Shown: piece after piece, positions 40,747 through 49,406 of the stretch
Layout of the letters: every line of letters starts with the position of its first letter
How positions within the stretch are numbered: position 1 is the first letter of the stretch
From: an uncultured Clostridium sp.
GTDB lineage: Bacteria > Bacillota > Clostridia > Oscillospirales > Acutalibacteraceae
DNA: 64,000 bases
Reading direction: 5' to 3'
NCBI GenBank assembly: GCA_934717555.1
Contig: CAKUYY010000004.1
Span: 1-64,000 of the forward strand
Notes under the pieces: model-generated
What the model was told of the DNA's origin: nothing
Databases searched by the model: none
The model's input: the letters and a program-made list of their open reading frames with translations, nothing else
Position numbers and translations under genes: made by a program

Positions 40747-42447
40747 TTAGGGAAGAAAAGTATCTAAGACGGTAAGCGAGCACTCCCCGGTGATTTCATC
40801 TCGTATCCAGGGTTCTACCATGATAAATGTGGGGGATTGTTCCCTGGTGGCGGGATGAATGGGCAGAATATCAAATTTAGCCCTTCTTGCCTGTTCTGGC
40901 GTAATCATTCCGCTTTGCTTGGCCATACGGACAGAATCTTGGATGTGTTCTTGTGCCCGAATATCATCAAAGAGGGAAGGGCAGGCCCCTTTCGCCCCGG
41001 AAAGAAGGTAATCCAGTTTTAATAAGGAGAGGAAAGTGAAATAGGACGAAGGACTGAGCTTTTCTTTGGCAAAATGCCCCAAGGCGTCAATTTGATGGGC
41101 GGCGCTCATGGGGCGGTCTAGAAATCCCCTCTCATCGCAGTAGGCGGCGAGATCCTCATAGCAGGAAAAGGGAGAAGCGTAGGCGTGCCCCATAAGATAG
41201 GACAAGGCGCGCCGGGCGCGCCCGGAATTATAATACCGCTCCACTACTTCCTCTATCCCCTTGAGGCGGAGGAGTTCCCGGGCGCTCATCCATGGGGTGG
41301 AAATCACCTCATAGGGGGGATAATCCCGGTACACTAGGCCGTAATCTTCCGCTGACTTCCACAAAGAGGACCCTTTTAACAGCTTTAAAAAGCCCAGTTG
41401 CAGCTGATGAGGCTGCATTTCGTAAACCTGGTCAAAAGAATGGGCGAAACTCTGGTAGTCTTCCAGTGGAAGGCCGGCGATCAGGTCCAGGTGCAGGTGA
41501 ACGTTTCCGCTTTCCATCAGGGCTTTGACATTGTGCCGCAGTTTCTCAAAACGGGTATGCCGCACCACGGCGGACAGAGTTTGTGGATTGCAGGACTGTA
41601 CGCCCGCTTCCAACTGGAATTTTCCCCTAGGGGCGGAACAGAAAAGGGACAGGAATTCCTCATCCAGGAGATCCGCGCCGATTTCAAAATGGAAGCGGGT
41701 GGGGCCGCCCAAGGAGATCATATAGCGCACAATCTCCTTTGCCCGGGCGGGATGCGCGTTAAAGGTTCGGTCGATCAATTTCACAATGGGGACACCTTCC
41801 CGGACAAACCGGGCGAGATCCTGTTTAACCTGCGGCAGGGGACGTTCCCGCACTCCTCCTCCCATAGCCCCGGACAGGCAATAGGAGCAGGAAAAAGGGC
41901 ATCCCCGGGAAGATTCATAATAGGCGATTTTACCTTCCGGTACCAAAGGGGCTGTGTTGGGATAGGGGGAAGGGAGCGTTTCCCAGTTGACAGCCAGCTG
42001 ATAGCGGTCATCCCCCAGAATCTGATCCTGCGCGCGATAGACGATACCGGGAAGGCTGGGTTCCTGTCCACGGCTGACACATTCCAAAAGGTGAGGGAAA
42101 ATGGTTTCCCCTTCCCCGCACAGGATACAATCAACTTCCGGGTGTTCGTTGAGAAATTCTTTGGCGGTAAAGGACACCTCAGGCCCGCCAAGAAAAAGAA
42201 AAACAGAAGGGAGCGCTTTTTTTAAATCGGAACATAAACGCAGGATAGGCTGGATATTCCAGATGTAACAGGAAAATCCCACCACATCCGGTTCCAGGGA
42301 AAGGAGATCCTTTAAGATCAAAAAGGGCTCCTGGTTGATATTGTAATCCCGCAGGACAGGCGGTTCCTTGCAGCAGGAAGCCAGACAGCGGATGGCTAAG
42401 TTGGTATGGATATATTGGGAATCCAGGGCGGCCAGAACGGTTTTCAT
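40747..42447 (-). CDS. B12-binding radical SAM protein with DUF4080 domain
   Basis: A 566-residue protein. Residues 1-140 are a cobalamin-binding Rossmann domain (VLAALDSQYIHTNLAIRCLA, later FLGGPEVSF). The radical SAM cluster motif is YESSRGCPFSCSYC (CxxxCxxC) near residue 190. The C-terminal third corresponds to DUF4080. ATG 42447 has AGAGG upstream; the frame is open further but with non-family residues. Members are widespread in Clostridia; the substrate is not known to me. It is a single gene. Confidence 0.88.
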   Translation of the reverse strand: MKTVLAALDSQYIHTNLAIRCLASCCKEPPVLRDYNINQEPFLILKDLLSLEPDVVGFSCYIWNIQPILRLCSDLKKALPSVFLFLGGPEVSFTAKEFLNEHPEVDCILCGEGETIFPHLLECVSRGQEPSLPGIVYRAQDQILGDDRYQLAVNWETLPSPYPNTAPLVPEGKIAYYESSRGCPFSCSYCLSGAMGGGVRERPLPQVKQDLARFVREGVPIVKLIDRTFNAHPARAKEIVRYMISLGGPTRFHFEIGADLLDEEFLSLFCSAPRGKFQLEAGVQSCNPQTLSAVVRHTRFEKLRHNVKALMESGNVHLHLDLIAGLPLEDYQSFAHSFDQVYEMQPHQLQLGFLKLLKGSSLWKSAEDYGLVYRDYPPYEVISTPWMSARELLRLKGIEEVVERYYNSGRARRALSYLMGHAYASPFSCYEDLAAYCDERGFLDRPMSAAHQIDALGHFAKEKLSPSSYFTFLSLLKLDYLLSGAKGACPSLFDDIRAQEHIQDSVRMAKQSGMITPEQARRAKFDILPIHPATREQSPTFIMVEPWIRDEITGECSLTVLDTFLP

Positions 42448-42487
42448 AAGTACCTCTTTTCTACAGGAAAAAGTAATATTCATTGTT

Positions 42488-42516
42488 ATTATAGAAGAAA
42501 AGAAGGGCGGCCGCAA
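42488..42516 (-). promoter_or_regulatory. Promoter of the B12-radical SAM gene
   Basis: On the minus strand TTGCGG (42516-42511), 17 bases, TATAAT (42493-42488), 41 bases before the ATG. Confidence 0.55.
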
Positions 42517-42622
42517 TGGAAAAGGAAATTTTATTGGATCGAGATAGGAATGGTAGAATGGAAGAAAATAAATAAGACACATGATAAAAGAAGGAAACGC
42601 GTAGAAAAATAACCGGCTAGGC

Positions 42623-42651
42623 TTGTATGACGGATAGCTCTGTTTTATAAT
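42623..42651 (+). promoter_or_regulatory. Promoter of the SDR-sulfatase operon
   Basis: TTGTAT (42623-42628), 17 bases, TATAAT (42646-42651). The 362-base gap between the divergent genes holds this and the opposite promoter; about 155 bases of leader before the SDR gene show nothing I can name. Confidence 0.6.
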
Positions 42652-42809
42652 CAAAGAAAACGGAAAAGCACGAGAGCAGGTATATTTCCCCTTTTTATTA
42701 CTGAGGAAAAAGTATTCGCAAAAGGAAAATTGGTATTCATTAAAAACCTCTTTATCATGGCATGTACCGATAGAGAACAGAGAGAAAATAGAAAGGGCGG
42801 CTGGTGTTT

Positions 42810-43835
42810 ATGAAAGCGTTATTCATTGGAGGGACCGGAACCATCAGCATGGCGATCACCCGAATGCTTGCGGGCAATCCTGATTGGGAGTTCTATCTGC
42901 TCAACCGTGGAAACCGGATTGAGCAAATCCCTCAAGGAGTTCATGTGATTCAAAGCGATATACAGGATGAAGCTTCCGTGGCGGAAAAGTTATCGGGGAT
43001 GCAATTTGACGTGGTGGCGGACTTTATCGCGTTTGTTCCAGAGCACATCGAACGGGATATCCGGCTGTTTGCGGGAAAAACAAAGCAGTATATTTTCATT
43101 AGTTCTGCTTCGGCTTATCAAAAGCCTTTGTCCGATTTCCGGATCACAGAGAGTACGCCGCTTTGTAACCCCTATTGGCAGTATTCCCGGGATAAAATCG
43201 CCTGCGAGGAACGGCTGATGCGGGAATATCGGGAGAACGGTTTCCCAGTTACCATTGTGCGGCCCAGCCATACCTATGGGGATACTTCCGTACCGGTCGC
43301 CCTCCATGGGGCGGGAGGAAGCTGGCAGGTAATCCGGCGGATGATGGAGGGAAAGCCGGTGATTATCCCAGGGGATGGGAGTTCCCTTTGGACCTTGACC
43401 CATAATACGGATTTTGCCAAAGGGTTTGTGGGATTGATGGGAAACGCCCATGCGCTTGGGGAAGCGGTACAGATCACGTCCGATGAATCACTGACCTGGA
43501 ATCAGATCCACCAGATCATTGGAGGGGCCTTGGGAATAGAGCCCAAGCTTATCCATATCGCTACAGATTTTCTAGTGGCGTGCGACCCTCAAATGGAAGG
43601 CGGGTTGTTAGGGGATAAAAGCAATACGGTATTTTTTGATAACCGGAAATTAAAGCGGCTGGTCCCCGGATTCCAGGCGACGGTGCGGTTTGACCAAGGG
43701 GTGCGCCGCACCCTATGTTATATACAGGGACACCCGGAATACCAAACCCAAGACCCTGCCTTTGACCATTGGTGCGACGCCGTGCTAGAAGCCTATGATG
43801 CGGGGCAGAAATATTTTCAGGAATACTTGAGATAA
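42810..43835 (+). CDS. NAD(P)-dependent epimerase/dehydratase-like SDR protein
   Basis: A 341-residue extended short-chain dehydrogenase-type protein. The nucleotide-binding loop is GGTGTIS at residues 7-13, and YSRDK supplies the Tyr-xxx-Lys pair, preceded by SSASAY. The substrate cannot be read. Start at ATG 42810 (GAAAGGG upstream); GTG 42804 is the alternative. The sulfatase gene begins 32 bases after the stop, so the pair may process a modified sugar. Confidence 0.8.
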   Translation: MKALFIGGTGTISMAITRMLAGNPDWEFYLLNRGNRIEQIPQGVHVIQSDIQDEASVAEKLSGMQFDVVADFIAFVPEHIERDIRLFAGKTKQYIFISSASAYQKPLSDFRITESTPLCNPYWQYSRDKIACEERLMREYRENGFPVTIVRPSHTYGDTSVPVALHGAGGSWQVIRRMMEGKPVIIPGDGSSLWTLTHNTDFAKGFVGLMGNAHALGEAVQITSDESLTWNQIHQIIGGALGIEPKLIHIATDFLVACDPQMEGGLLGDKSNTVFFDNRKLKRLVPGFQATVRFDQGVRRTLCYIQGHPEYQTQDPAFDHWCDAVLEAYDAGQKYFQEYLR

Positions 43836-43867
43836 AAGTATTTGTTTTCTATAAGGAGAGAATGGTT

Positions 43868-45331
43868 ATGTCGCAGCAACCTAATATTTTGATTATTCAT
43901 TGCGATCAGCTGCGCAGTGATTGCTTGGGATGTTATGGGAACCGGGAGATAAAAACGCCCAATATTGATTCTTTATCCGAGAATGGGGTGACTTATATCA
44001 ACCATCACACGGTATGCCCAATTTGTACGCCGTCTCGGTATTCTTTTTGGAGCAGTATGTATATCCATCAGCATGGCGCCTGGGATAATACCTCGACGTT
44101 TCCATCAGGTTATGAAACCTTTCCTAAGATCTTAAGAAACAATGGCTATCAAACGGTAGCAGTTGGGAAAATGCATATGAACCCAACCTATCAGGATATT
44201 GGATTTTCAAAGATGGAGCTGGCGGAGCAGAATGGGATTGGACGTTATCAGGATGATTATCACCGTTTCCTGATGGAACAAGGCTTGATTGACCGGTTTG
44301 ACCTTCATCATCAGTCAGGGGAATTTTTTGACGAACCATCCACACACATGCGGGATATGTGCCAATGTGCGGAAAGCGATTTGCAGCAAGAATATTATTC
44401 TACGGAATGGGTTACCAACAAAGCCCTGGAGCAGCTGGAAAAATGGGGAGAGGGGGACAGCTATCTGTTAATGGTAGGCTATATCAGCCCCCATCATCCG
44501 TTTGACCCGCCGGCTCCCTATAGTACCATGTACCCGGAGGAGAAAATTTCCTTGTTAGAGGGGTACACGGAAGCTCCTTTGCCCCATGACATAGAGGCAA
44601 ACGGCACTTCCATAGATTATAAATCTTTGACAGAACAAGACATCAAGAAAATTACAGCGGCCTATTACGGAATGATCACAGAGATTGATGACGGCATAGG
44701 GAAACTCATCGATACCTTGAAAAAGAAAAATGTATATGACAACACCATGATCGTGTTTACCAGTGACCATGGGGAATATTTGGGATACCATCATATGATT
44801 TTAAAATGCAACTATTTATATGAACCCTTGGCAAAGATCCCGCTGATCATCAAATATCCCCATAACCAAATGGCAGGGAACAGGGAGGAAGCATTGTCTG
44901 AGAATATCGATGTGTCTGTCACCATTTTGGAAACCTGTGGCTTCCAGAAAGCGGATACCATGCAGGGAATCCCCCTTCATGGTGAAAAGAAGAGGCAATT
45001 TGTTGTGTCTGAGGGACAGTATGGCACGGAAGGGGATTCTTGCGTCGGTTATATGATCAAGAGAAAGGATTGCAAACTTTTACTAAAGGGAAGCTTTCAA
45101 AACGCTATGTTTTATGACCTGGAGAAAGACCCCAATGAACTGGTAAACCAGATAGATAATCCAGAATATCAGGAAACGATTCAGCAACTCAAACAGGATT
45201 TGGCTGATTTTATCCTGTTTCATGCCACTGGCAATGTCTACCATGACAAGGCCGCTCCTCAAATAAAAGAGCAAAAGCAGCTTGATAACCAAATGGAAAC
45301 AATCAAAGATTTTATAAGAAAGAGATGGTAA
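43868..45331 (+). CDS. Sulfatase (alkaline phosphatase superfamily), Cys type
   Basis: A 487-residue hydrolase without signal peptide, hence cytoplasmic. The metal-binding start is IHCDQLRSDCLG, and the formylglycine motif is Cys53-Thr-Pro-Ser-Arg57, preceded by TVCPI. FTSDHGEYLGYH gives the second metal site. Cys-type sulfatases of anaerobes need a radical SAM maturase; none is adjacent. The alternative is a phosphonate monoester hydrolase, which shares the motif. AAGGAG lies nine bases before ATG 43868. Followed by a terminator. Confidence 0.87.
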   Translation: MSQQPNILIIHCDQLRSDCLGCYGNREIKTPNIDSLSENGVTYINHHTVCPICTPSRYSFWSSMYIHQHGAWDNTSTFPSGYETFPKILRNNGYQTVAVGKMHMNPTYQDIGFSKMELAEQNGIGRYQDDYHRFLMEQGLIDRFDLHHQSGEFFDEPSTHMRDMCQCAESDLQQEYYSTEWVTNKALEQLEKWGEGDSYLLMVGYISPHHPFDPPAPYSTMYPEEKISLLEGYTEAPLPHDIEANGTSIDYKSLTEQDIKKITAAYYGMITEIDDGIGKLIDTLKKKNVYDNTMIVFTSDHGEYLGYHHMILKCNYLYEPLAKIPLIIKYPHNQMAGNREEALSENIDVSVTILETCGFQKADTMQGIPLHGEKKRQFVVSEGQYGTEGDSCVGYMIKRKDCKLLLKGSFQNAMFYDLEKDPNELVNQIDNPEYQETIQQLKQDLADFILFHATGNVYHDKAAPQIKEQKQLDNQMETIKDFIRKRW

Positions 45332-45333
45332 AG

Positions 45334-45373
45334 AAAAAAGGAAGCGGTATCCTAACGAACCGCTTCCTTTTTT
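45334..45373. terminator. Terminator after the sulfatase gene
   Basis: A 15-base stem (45334-45348 with 45359-45373), A-rich and T-rich at the two ends. Confidence 0.88.
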
Positions 45374-45478
45374 GCGATGAAACAGAGAATTTTAGCCCCA
45401 ACAAGAGATAGGGTTTCTCCTCTTATTTTATGATAGAAAAGAATTTTAGAGTAGCCCCCAAAAGGGCTCCCACTATGA

Positions 45479-45691
45479 TTAAGAGCGGACAGTGCGTTTT
45501 TTTACAGGAACGGCTTTTCCGTCCTGGTCCACGATGCGGACGCGCTCCAGGGTCTGGTGCAGATCCGCGCGGATACTCTGGAGATATTCCTGGCGCAAAG
45601 ACTGTTGCTCCGCTTTTTCTTCTTCCGTCAGGCCGGCCTGTTTGGCTTTACGGGCCAATTCGTTGATACGGTTAATTTTCTCTTTGGTCAT
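45479..45691 (-). CDS. DUF896-family small protein (YnzC-like)
   Basis: A 70-residue, highly charged helical protein. [20 protein letters not shown] and [12 protein letters not shown] are the fixed parts of the DUF896 family, whose members form small helical bundles. Function unknown; some Bacillus members are under SOS control. AGGAGG stands before the ATG on the minus strand. Confidence 0.92.
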   Translation of the reverse strand: MTKEKINRINELARKAKQAGLTEEEKAEQQSLRQEYLQSIRADLHQTLERVRIVDQDGKAVPVKKRTVRS

Positions 45692-45800
45692 GGTTCCTCC
45701 TGTTCAATAAAAGGACAAGGAAGAAGAACGGATTTTTCCCTTGATTTCAGAAAAAAGGACGTCCTTATCCCTTCAAAACACAAGTGATACGGATGGGGAA

Positions 45801-47012
45801 TTATTTTTGCAGAAAATGAGGCATCAGCAAATGACCTTGCATGATCCGGTTGCCGGTAGCAGCCGCCTGCGATTCGTCAAAACAGGTAACGCCGCTTTCC
45901 TTTTCCTCATTGCTCCGATAGATCAGGTAGGGAACCGGATCAGAAGCATGGGTACGAGTGGAGATCGGTGTGGGATGGTCGGGAAGGATCATCACGGAAT
46001 AGTCGCCGAATTTCTCCAACCCCTTAAGCAGCGGCTGGAGAATCAGGCGGTCGATTAAGCCAATACTTTTGACCTTATTTTCCAGCTCGTTGCGGTGGCC
46101 GCATTCGTCTGGGGCTTCTACATGGATATAGACAAAATCCTGTCCCCGCTCCAATTCCTGAAGGGCCGCTTCCATTTTCCCCTGGAAATTGGTGTCGATA
46201 TAACCGGTAGTCCCTTCTACGTCACAGGAATGCATTTGGGCACACAAACCGATTCCTTTAATCAAATCTACCGCAGAAACCACAGATCCCTTTAAACCAA
46301 ATTTATTCTGGAAGCTGTCCAGGCGGGGACGCATCCCCTCGCCCCAAAGCCAGATGGAATTGGCAGGGCGTTTTCCCTCCTGTACACGTTTTTGATTGAC
46401 CGGATGGTTTTTAAGCAGGTCATGGCTCTTTTTCATCATCTCGAACAGGACTTTCGCCCTGTCCCCCTGAGGAAGGTGCCCTTGTACGCATCTGCCAGAG
46501 ATATCGTGGGGCGGCGTCAACTTCCCAGGCTTTGGATCGCCATGTTTCCATACCAGGCAATGCCGGTAACTCACGCCTGGATAGAAAGAAAACGTATCGG
46601 TTCCCAATTTTTCCTGAATAAACTCGATGAGGATTTTGGCTTCTTCTGTGGAAATATCCCCCGCGCAGTAGTCCACCATGCTTTTCTCTTCGTAGTTTTC
46701 TTCGTCCGACAAGGTCACCAGATTGCAGCGCAGCGTCACGTCGTCATCTTTCAGGTCGATCCCGATACTGGCGGCCTCCAGCGGGGAACGGCCGGTATAA
46801 TAAACAGCGGGATCATATCCCATAACGGAAAGGTTTGCCACATCGCTGCCGGGGGCGATACCGTCGGGAACAGTTTTCACTAAGCCAACTTCCGCTTTTG
46901 CCACCAAGGCGTCCATGGCGGGTTTATCCGCCGCCGCCATAGGCGTTTTACCCCCAAGGCTTTCAATGGGGTAATCCGCCATGCCGTCGCACAGCACAAC
47001 CGCATATTTCAT
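45801..47012 (-). CDS. apgM: Cofactor-independent phosphoglycerate mutase, archaeal/ApgM type
   Basis: A 403-residue member of the alkaline phosphatase superfamily. VVLCDGMADYP and GSDVANLSVMGYDP contain the first metal ligands and Ser56, the expected phosphorylated residue. HVEAPDECGHRNELENKV and ILPDHPTPISTRTHASDPVP supply the remaining ligands. Many bacterial members lie in threonine operons and may act as homoserine kinase; there is no threonine gene here, so the glycolytic role is equally open. Confidence 0.88.
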   Translation of the reverse strand: MKYAVVLCDGMADYPIESLGGKTPMAAADKPAMDALVAKAEVGLVKTVPDGIAPGSDVANLSVMGYDPAVYYTGRSPLEAASIGIDLKDDDVTLRCNLVTLSDEENYEEKSMVDYCAGDISTEEAKILIEFIQEKLGTDTFSFYPGVSYRHCLVWKHGDPKPGKLTPPHDISGRCVQGHLPQGDRAKVLFEMMKKSHDLLKNHPVNQKRVQEGKRPANSIWLWGEGMRPRLDSFQNKFGLKGSVVSAVDLIKGIGLCAQMHSCDVEGTTGYIDTNFQGKMEAALQELERGQDFVYIHVEAPDECGHRNELENKVKSIGLIDRLILQPLLKGLEKFGDYSVMILPDHPTPISTRTHASDPVPYLIYRSNEEKESGVTCFDESQAAATGNRIMQGHLLMPHFLQK

Positions 47013-47218
47013 TGTTACAACCAACTTTCTTTGGAAAATATTTTTCTGTTCTTTATTATAAGTCTTCCCCCACTGTTTCGCAAGAGCGGCGCAAAAACGG
47101 GGGAATAGAGGTTCCTATTTGGTACAGTGAGAAACAAAACCGGATGATCATAATTTTGCTGCGTGCGTTCCTATACATAGCCCTATCGCCCTATCAAACC
47201 ACAGGATACCGCTGTTTC

Positions 47219-47278
47219 GATGGGAGATTTCTAGTTTCGGCTGTTTTTTTTAAATCGGGCAACCGATTTATGCCCATC
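47219..47278 (+). other. Nested inverted repeats upstream of the CPBP protease gene
   Basis: GATGGG (47219-47224) can pair with CCCATC (47273-47278), enclosing an eight-base stem TAAATCGG/CCGATTTA (47251-47270) capped by GCAA. There is no T-run after it. The rest of the 47013-47410 gap holds no credible gene. Confidence 0.3.
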
Positions 47279-47336
47279 TTAGCATATGAACCAATTGAGA
47301 AAGATTACAAGGGAAGGTGAGATTCTCCGATCTGAG

Positions 47337-47365
47337 TTGATTTACCATAAGGTTATTGTTATAAT
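47337..47365 (+). promoter_or_regulatory. Sigma-A-type promoter of the CPBP-tadA operon
   Basis: TTGATT (47337-47342), 17 bases, TATAAT (47360-47365), 45 bases before the ATG. Confidence 0.65.
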
Positions 47366-47410
47366 AACATCAGATAAACATGACCATCCAAAAAGAAAAG
47401 AGGGATTCTG

Positions 47411-48451
47411 ATGTATCAAGCTCCTCCATTTGGATATCCTCAGCCTTATATTCCCATGCCTCCCGCCGATATGCAGCGGATGAGGGAAGAAGAGAGGCTG
47501 AGAAAAGACGCTAACCGCGCGGGTGTCGCGGTACTTTGTTATTATGGTCTGATGTTTGCCATTCAGATGCTGCTGCTTAACCTGCTTGCTGTGTGGGGGC
47601 TGATGGATTATTCCCAGGTTGGAAACGCGTTCCAGGGAATCCAGCCGCTGGCTTATTATTTGATGGCCGGGGTATGCGCCACGGTGAGTGCGGTCCTTCC
47701 GGCTGCCTTGTTGCTTCGTTCTTCCCGGGAAGGGATACACGCCATACTGCCCTTTGGCGCGGTGGGCAAGAGAAAAACTTTGGCCTATGTGGTTATGGGG
47801 TTAGCGGTATGTATGTTTGCCAATTTTGCCACCACGATTCTCAGCAATAATCTCAGTGGGGTGGGGATTCCGGAATATGCGCCTTCCACCCCCTTTGACG
47901 GCAGCCCCTTGTCAGCTGTCATGCTGGTTCTGTGCGTCTGTGTCGTACCGGCGCTGATGGAAGAGCTGGTATTCCGGGGCGCGGTTTTAGGTTCCCTGCG
48001 CCGCTTTGGGGATGGGATAGCGGTGCTGGGATCTGCCGGGCTGTTTGGAATCATGCATGGAAACCTGGTACAAATCCCCTTTGCCTTTATGGTGGGACTG
48101 ATTTTAGGATATTTGGTGGTTCATACAGGTTCTATGCTGCCGTCAATTTTGGTTCATTTTTTTAATAATTTCTACTCCTGCTTTATGTTGATTTCCGCAT
48201 TTTATCTGGATGCACAGCTATATAATATTATGATTTATCTTTTGGTCCTCCTTATTTTTATAGGCGGAGGCTTAGGATTTTTCTATCTTAGCAGGAGGGA
48301 TCGGGAATTATTTACCTTTTCCCGTAAAAAATCGATGCTTCCATTTGCACGCCGGCTGGGAATCCTTGTGGGGTCCCCCGCTGTTATCGCGTTTCTTGTG
48401 GTTATGGGAATCATGACTTTGTTGACTATGGTGGGAGGAATGATGTTATAA
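47411..48451 (+). CDS. CPBP-family intramembrane metalloprotease
   Basis: A 346-residue polytopic protein. The EExxxR-type motif is LMEELVFRGAVLGSL, followed by GIMHGN and a late SMLPSILVHFFNNF, the three conserved blocks of the CAAX protease/bacteriocin-processing family. The N-terminus is a Pro/Tyr-rich cytoplasmic stretch (APPFGYPQPYIPMPPADM). Relatives process peptides or give self-protection against bacteriocins; no such genes are near. Its stop overlaps the likely tadA start. Confidence 0.9.
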   Translation: MYQAPPFGYPQPYIPMPPADMQRMREEERLRKDANRAGVAVLCYYGLMFAIQMLLLNLLAVWGLMDYSQVGNAFQGIQPLAYYLMAGVCATVSAVLPAALLLRSSREGIHAILPFGAVGKRKTLAYVVMGLAVCMFANFATTILSNNLSGVGIPEYAPSTPFDGSPLSAVMLVLCVCVVPALMEELVFRGAVLGSLRRFGDGIAVLGSAGLFGIMHGNLVQIPFAFMVGLILGYLVVHTGSMLPSILVHFFNNFYSCFMLISAFYLDAQLYNIMIYLLVLLIFIGGGLGFFYLSRRDRELFTFSRKKSMLPFARRLGILVGSPAVIAFLVVMGIMTLLTMVGGMML

Positions 48452-48939
48452 CCAGGGAAGAACATTTTATGGAGGTTGCTCTTCGGCTGGCGAAGGAAGC
48501 GGCACAGGAGGGGGAAGTTCCTGTAGGCGCTGTGGTGGTGAAAGAGGACCAAATTATTTCCACAGGAAGAAACCGGCGGGAAGAGGGCAAAAGCGCCTTA
48601 TATCATGCGGAGCTGGAAGCAATCCAGAAAGCTTGCATAGCATTGGGGGGATGGCGATTATGGCAGTGTGAATTGTTTGTCACCCTGGAACCCTGTCCCA
48701 TGTGTACAGGGGCTATCATTAACGCCCGTATTCCTACTGTGTACTTTGGGGCAAGCGACCTCAAGGCGGGCTCCTGCGGGTCGGTAATCGACCTGTTTTC
48801 CCTACCGTATAACCACCAGGCAAAAGTAGTAGGGGGAGTGCTGGAAGAGCCGTGCGTACAAGTGCTTCAAGAATTTTTTCAGCAGCTGAGAGAGAAGAAG
48901 AAAAGGGAAAAAGAGCAAAAAAAGGGAACGCCTCTGTGA
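48448..48939 (+). CDS. tadA: tRNA-specific adenosine deaminase TadA, possible ATA start
   Basis: A 163-residue zinc deaminase making inosine 34 in tRNA. Ligands are His of YHAELEAI with the catalytic Glu, and the two Cys of PCPMCTGAI. The first in-frame ATG (48469) would cut the protein at MEVALRLAKEA, seven residues short of relatives. The codons before it read TREEHF, which fits the family N-terminus, and start at ATA 48448 with GGAGGAA eight bases upstream; ATA overlaps the protease stop exactly as ATG does in ATGA junctions. I therefore favour the ATA start. AGGGAAG before 48469 makes the shorter form possible. Confidence 0.85.
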   Translation: MTREEHFMEVALRLAKEAAQEGEVPVGAVVVKEDQIISTGRNRREEGKSALYHAELEAIQKACIALGGWRLWQCELFVTLEPCPMCTGAIINARIPTVYFGASDLKAGSCGSVIDLFSLPYNHQAKVVGGVLEEPCVQVLQEFFQQLREKKKREKEQKKGTPL

Positions 48940-48958
48940 CAAGGAAGCGTTCCTTTTT
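48921..48958 (+). terminator. Terminator overlapping the tadA end
   Basis: GGAACGC (48925-48931) pairs with GCGTTCC (48947-48953), followed by five T. The stem lies partly inside the last tadA codons. Confidence 0.7.
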
Positions 48959-48959
48959 C

Positions 48960-49391
48960 TTATTTTTCAGCAAGTATTTTGACCATAGAAATGTGGGGAC
49001 AAAATTCATCCAAATATTCGGTTCCTTCCGGATGATAGCCCATCTTTTGATAGAATCCGACAGCCTGCAACTGGGCGGAAAGATGAATGGATGGAACGCA
49101 CAATTCCCGTGCTTTACTTTCAAGAGTCTGTATCACGATAGAACCGGCCCCAGTTCCCCGATAGTTTTTCCGTACAGCTACCCGGCCTATGGTGTAGGAG
49201 CCGTCTTTGTTGGGAAAAATCCTTCCAGTGGCCACGGCTTGGGTTCCGTCCCATATAACGACATGCCAGGCAATGGGGTCTATCTCGTCAAACTCTTTTT
49301 CAAATCCCTGTTCTTCCACAAACACGGCGGTCCGGATAGCCCGACAGGTGTCAAAATCTTTGTTGCCGTATTTCCATTCGTATCGATACAT
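48960..49391 (-). CDS. GNAT-family N-acetyltransferase
   Basis: A 143-residue acetyltransferase. VRKNYRGTGAGSIVIQTLE is the acetyl-CoA binding motif A, and LSAQLQAVGFYQKMGYHPEG is motif B. The opening with FDTCRAIRTAVFVEEQGF matches the ElaA-like subgroup. Substrate unknown. Confidence 0.88.
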   Translation of the reverse strand: MYRYEWKYGNKDFDTCRAIRTAVFVEEQGFEKEFDEIDPIAWHVVIWDGTQAVATGRIFPNKDGSYTIGRVAVRKNYRGTGAGSIVIQTLESKARELCVPSIHLSAQLQAVGFYQKMGYHPEGTEYLDEFCPHISMVKILAEK

Positions 49392-49406
49392 AAAAATTAC
49401 ACACTC

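Noticed and set aside
48940..48960. Signal recognition particle RNA after tadA
   Set aside because: The next gene ends within about 20 bases of tadA and no SRP RNA fold fits.
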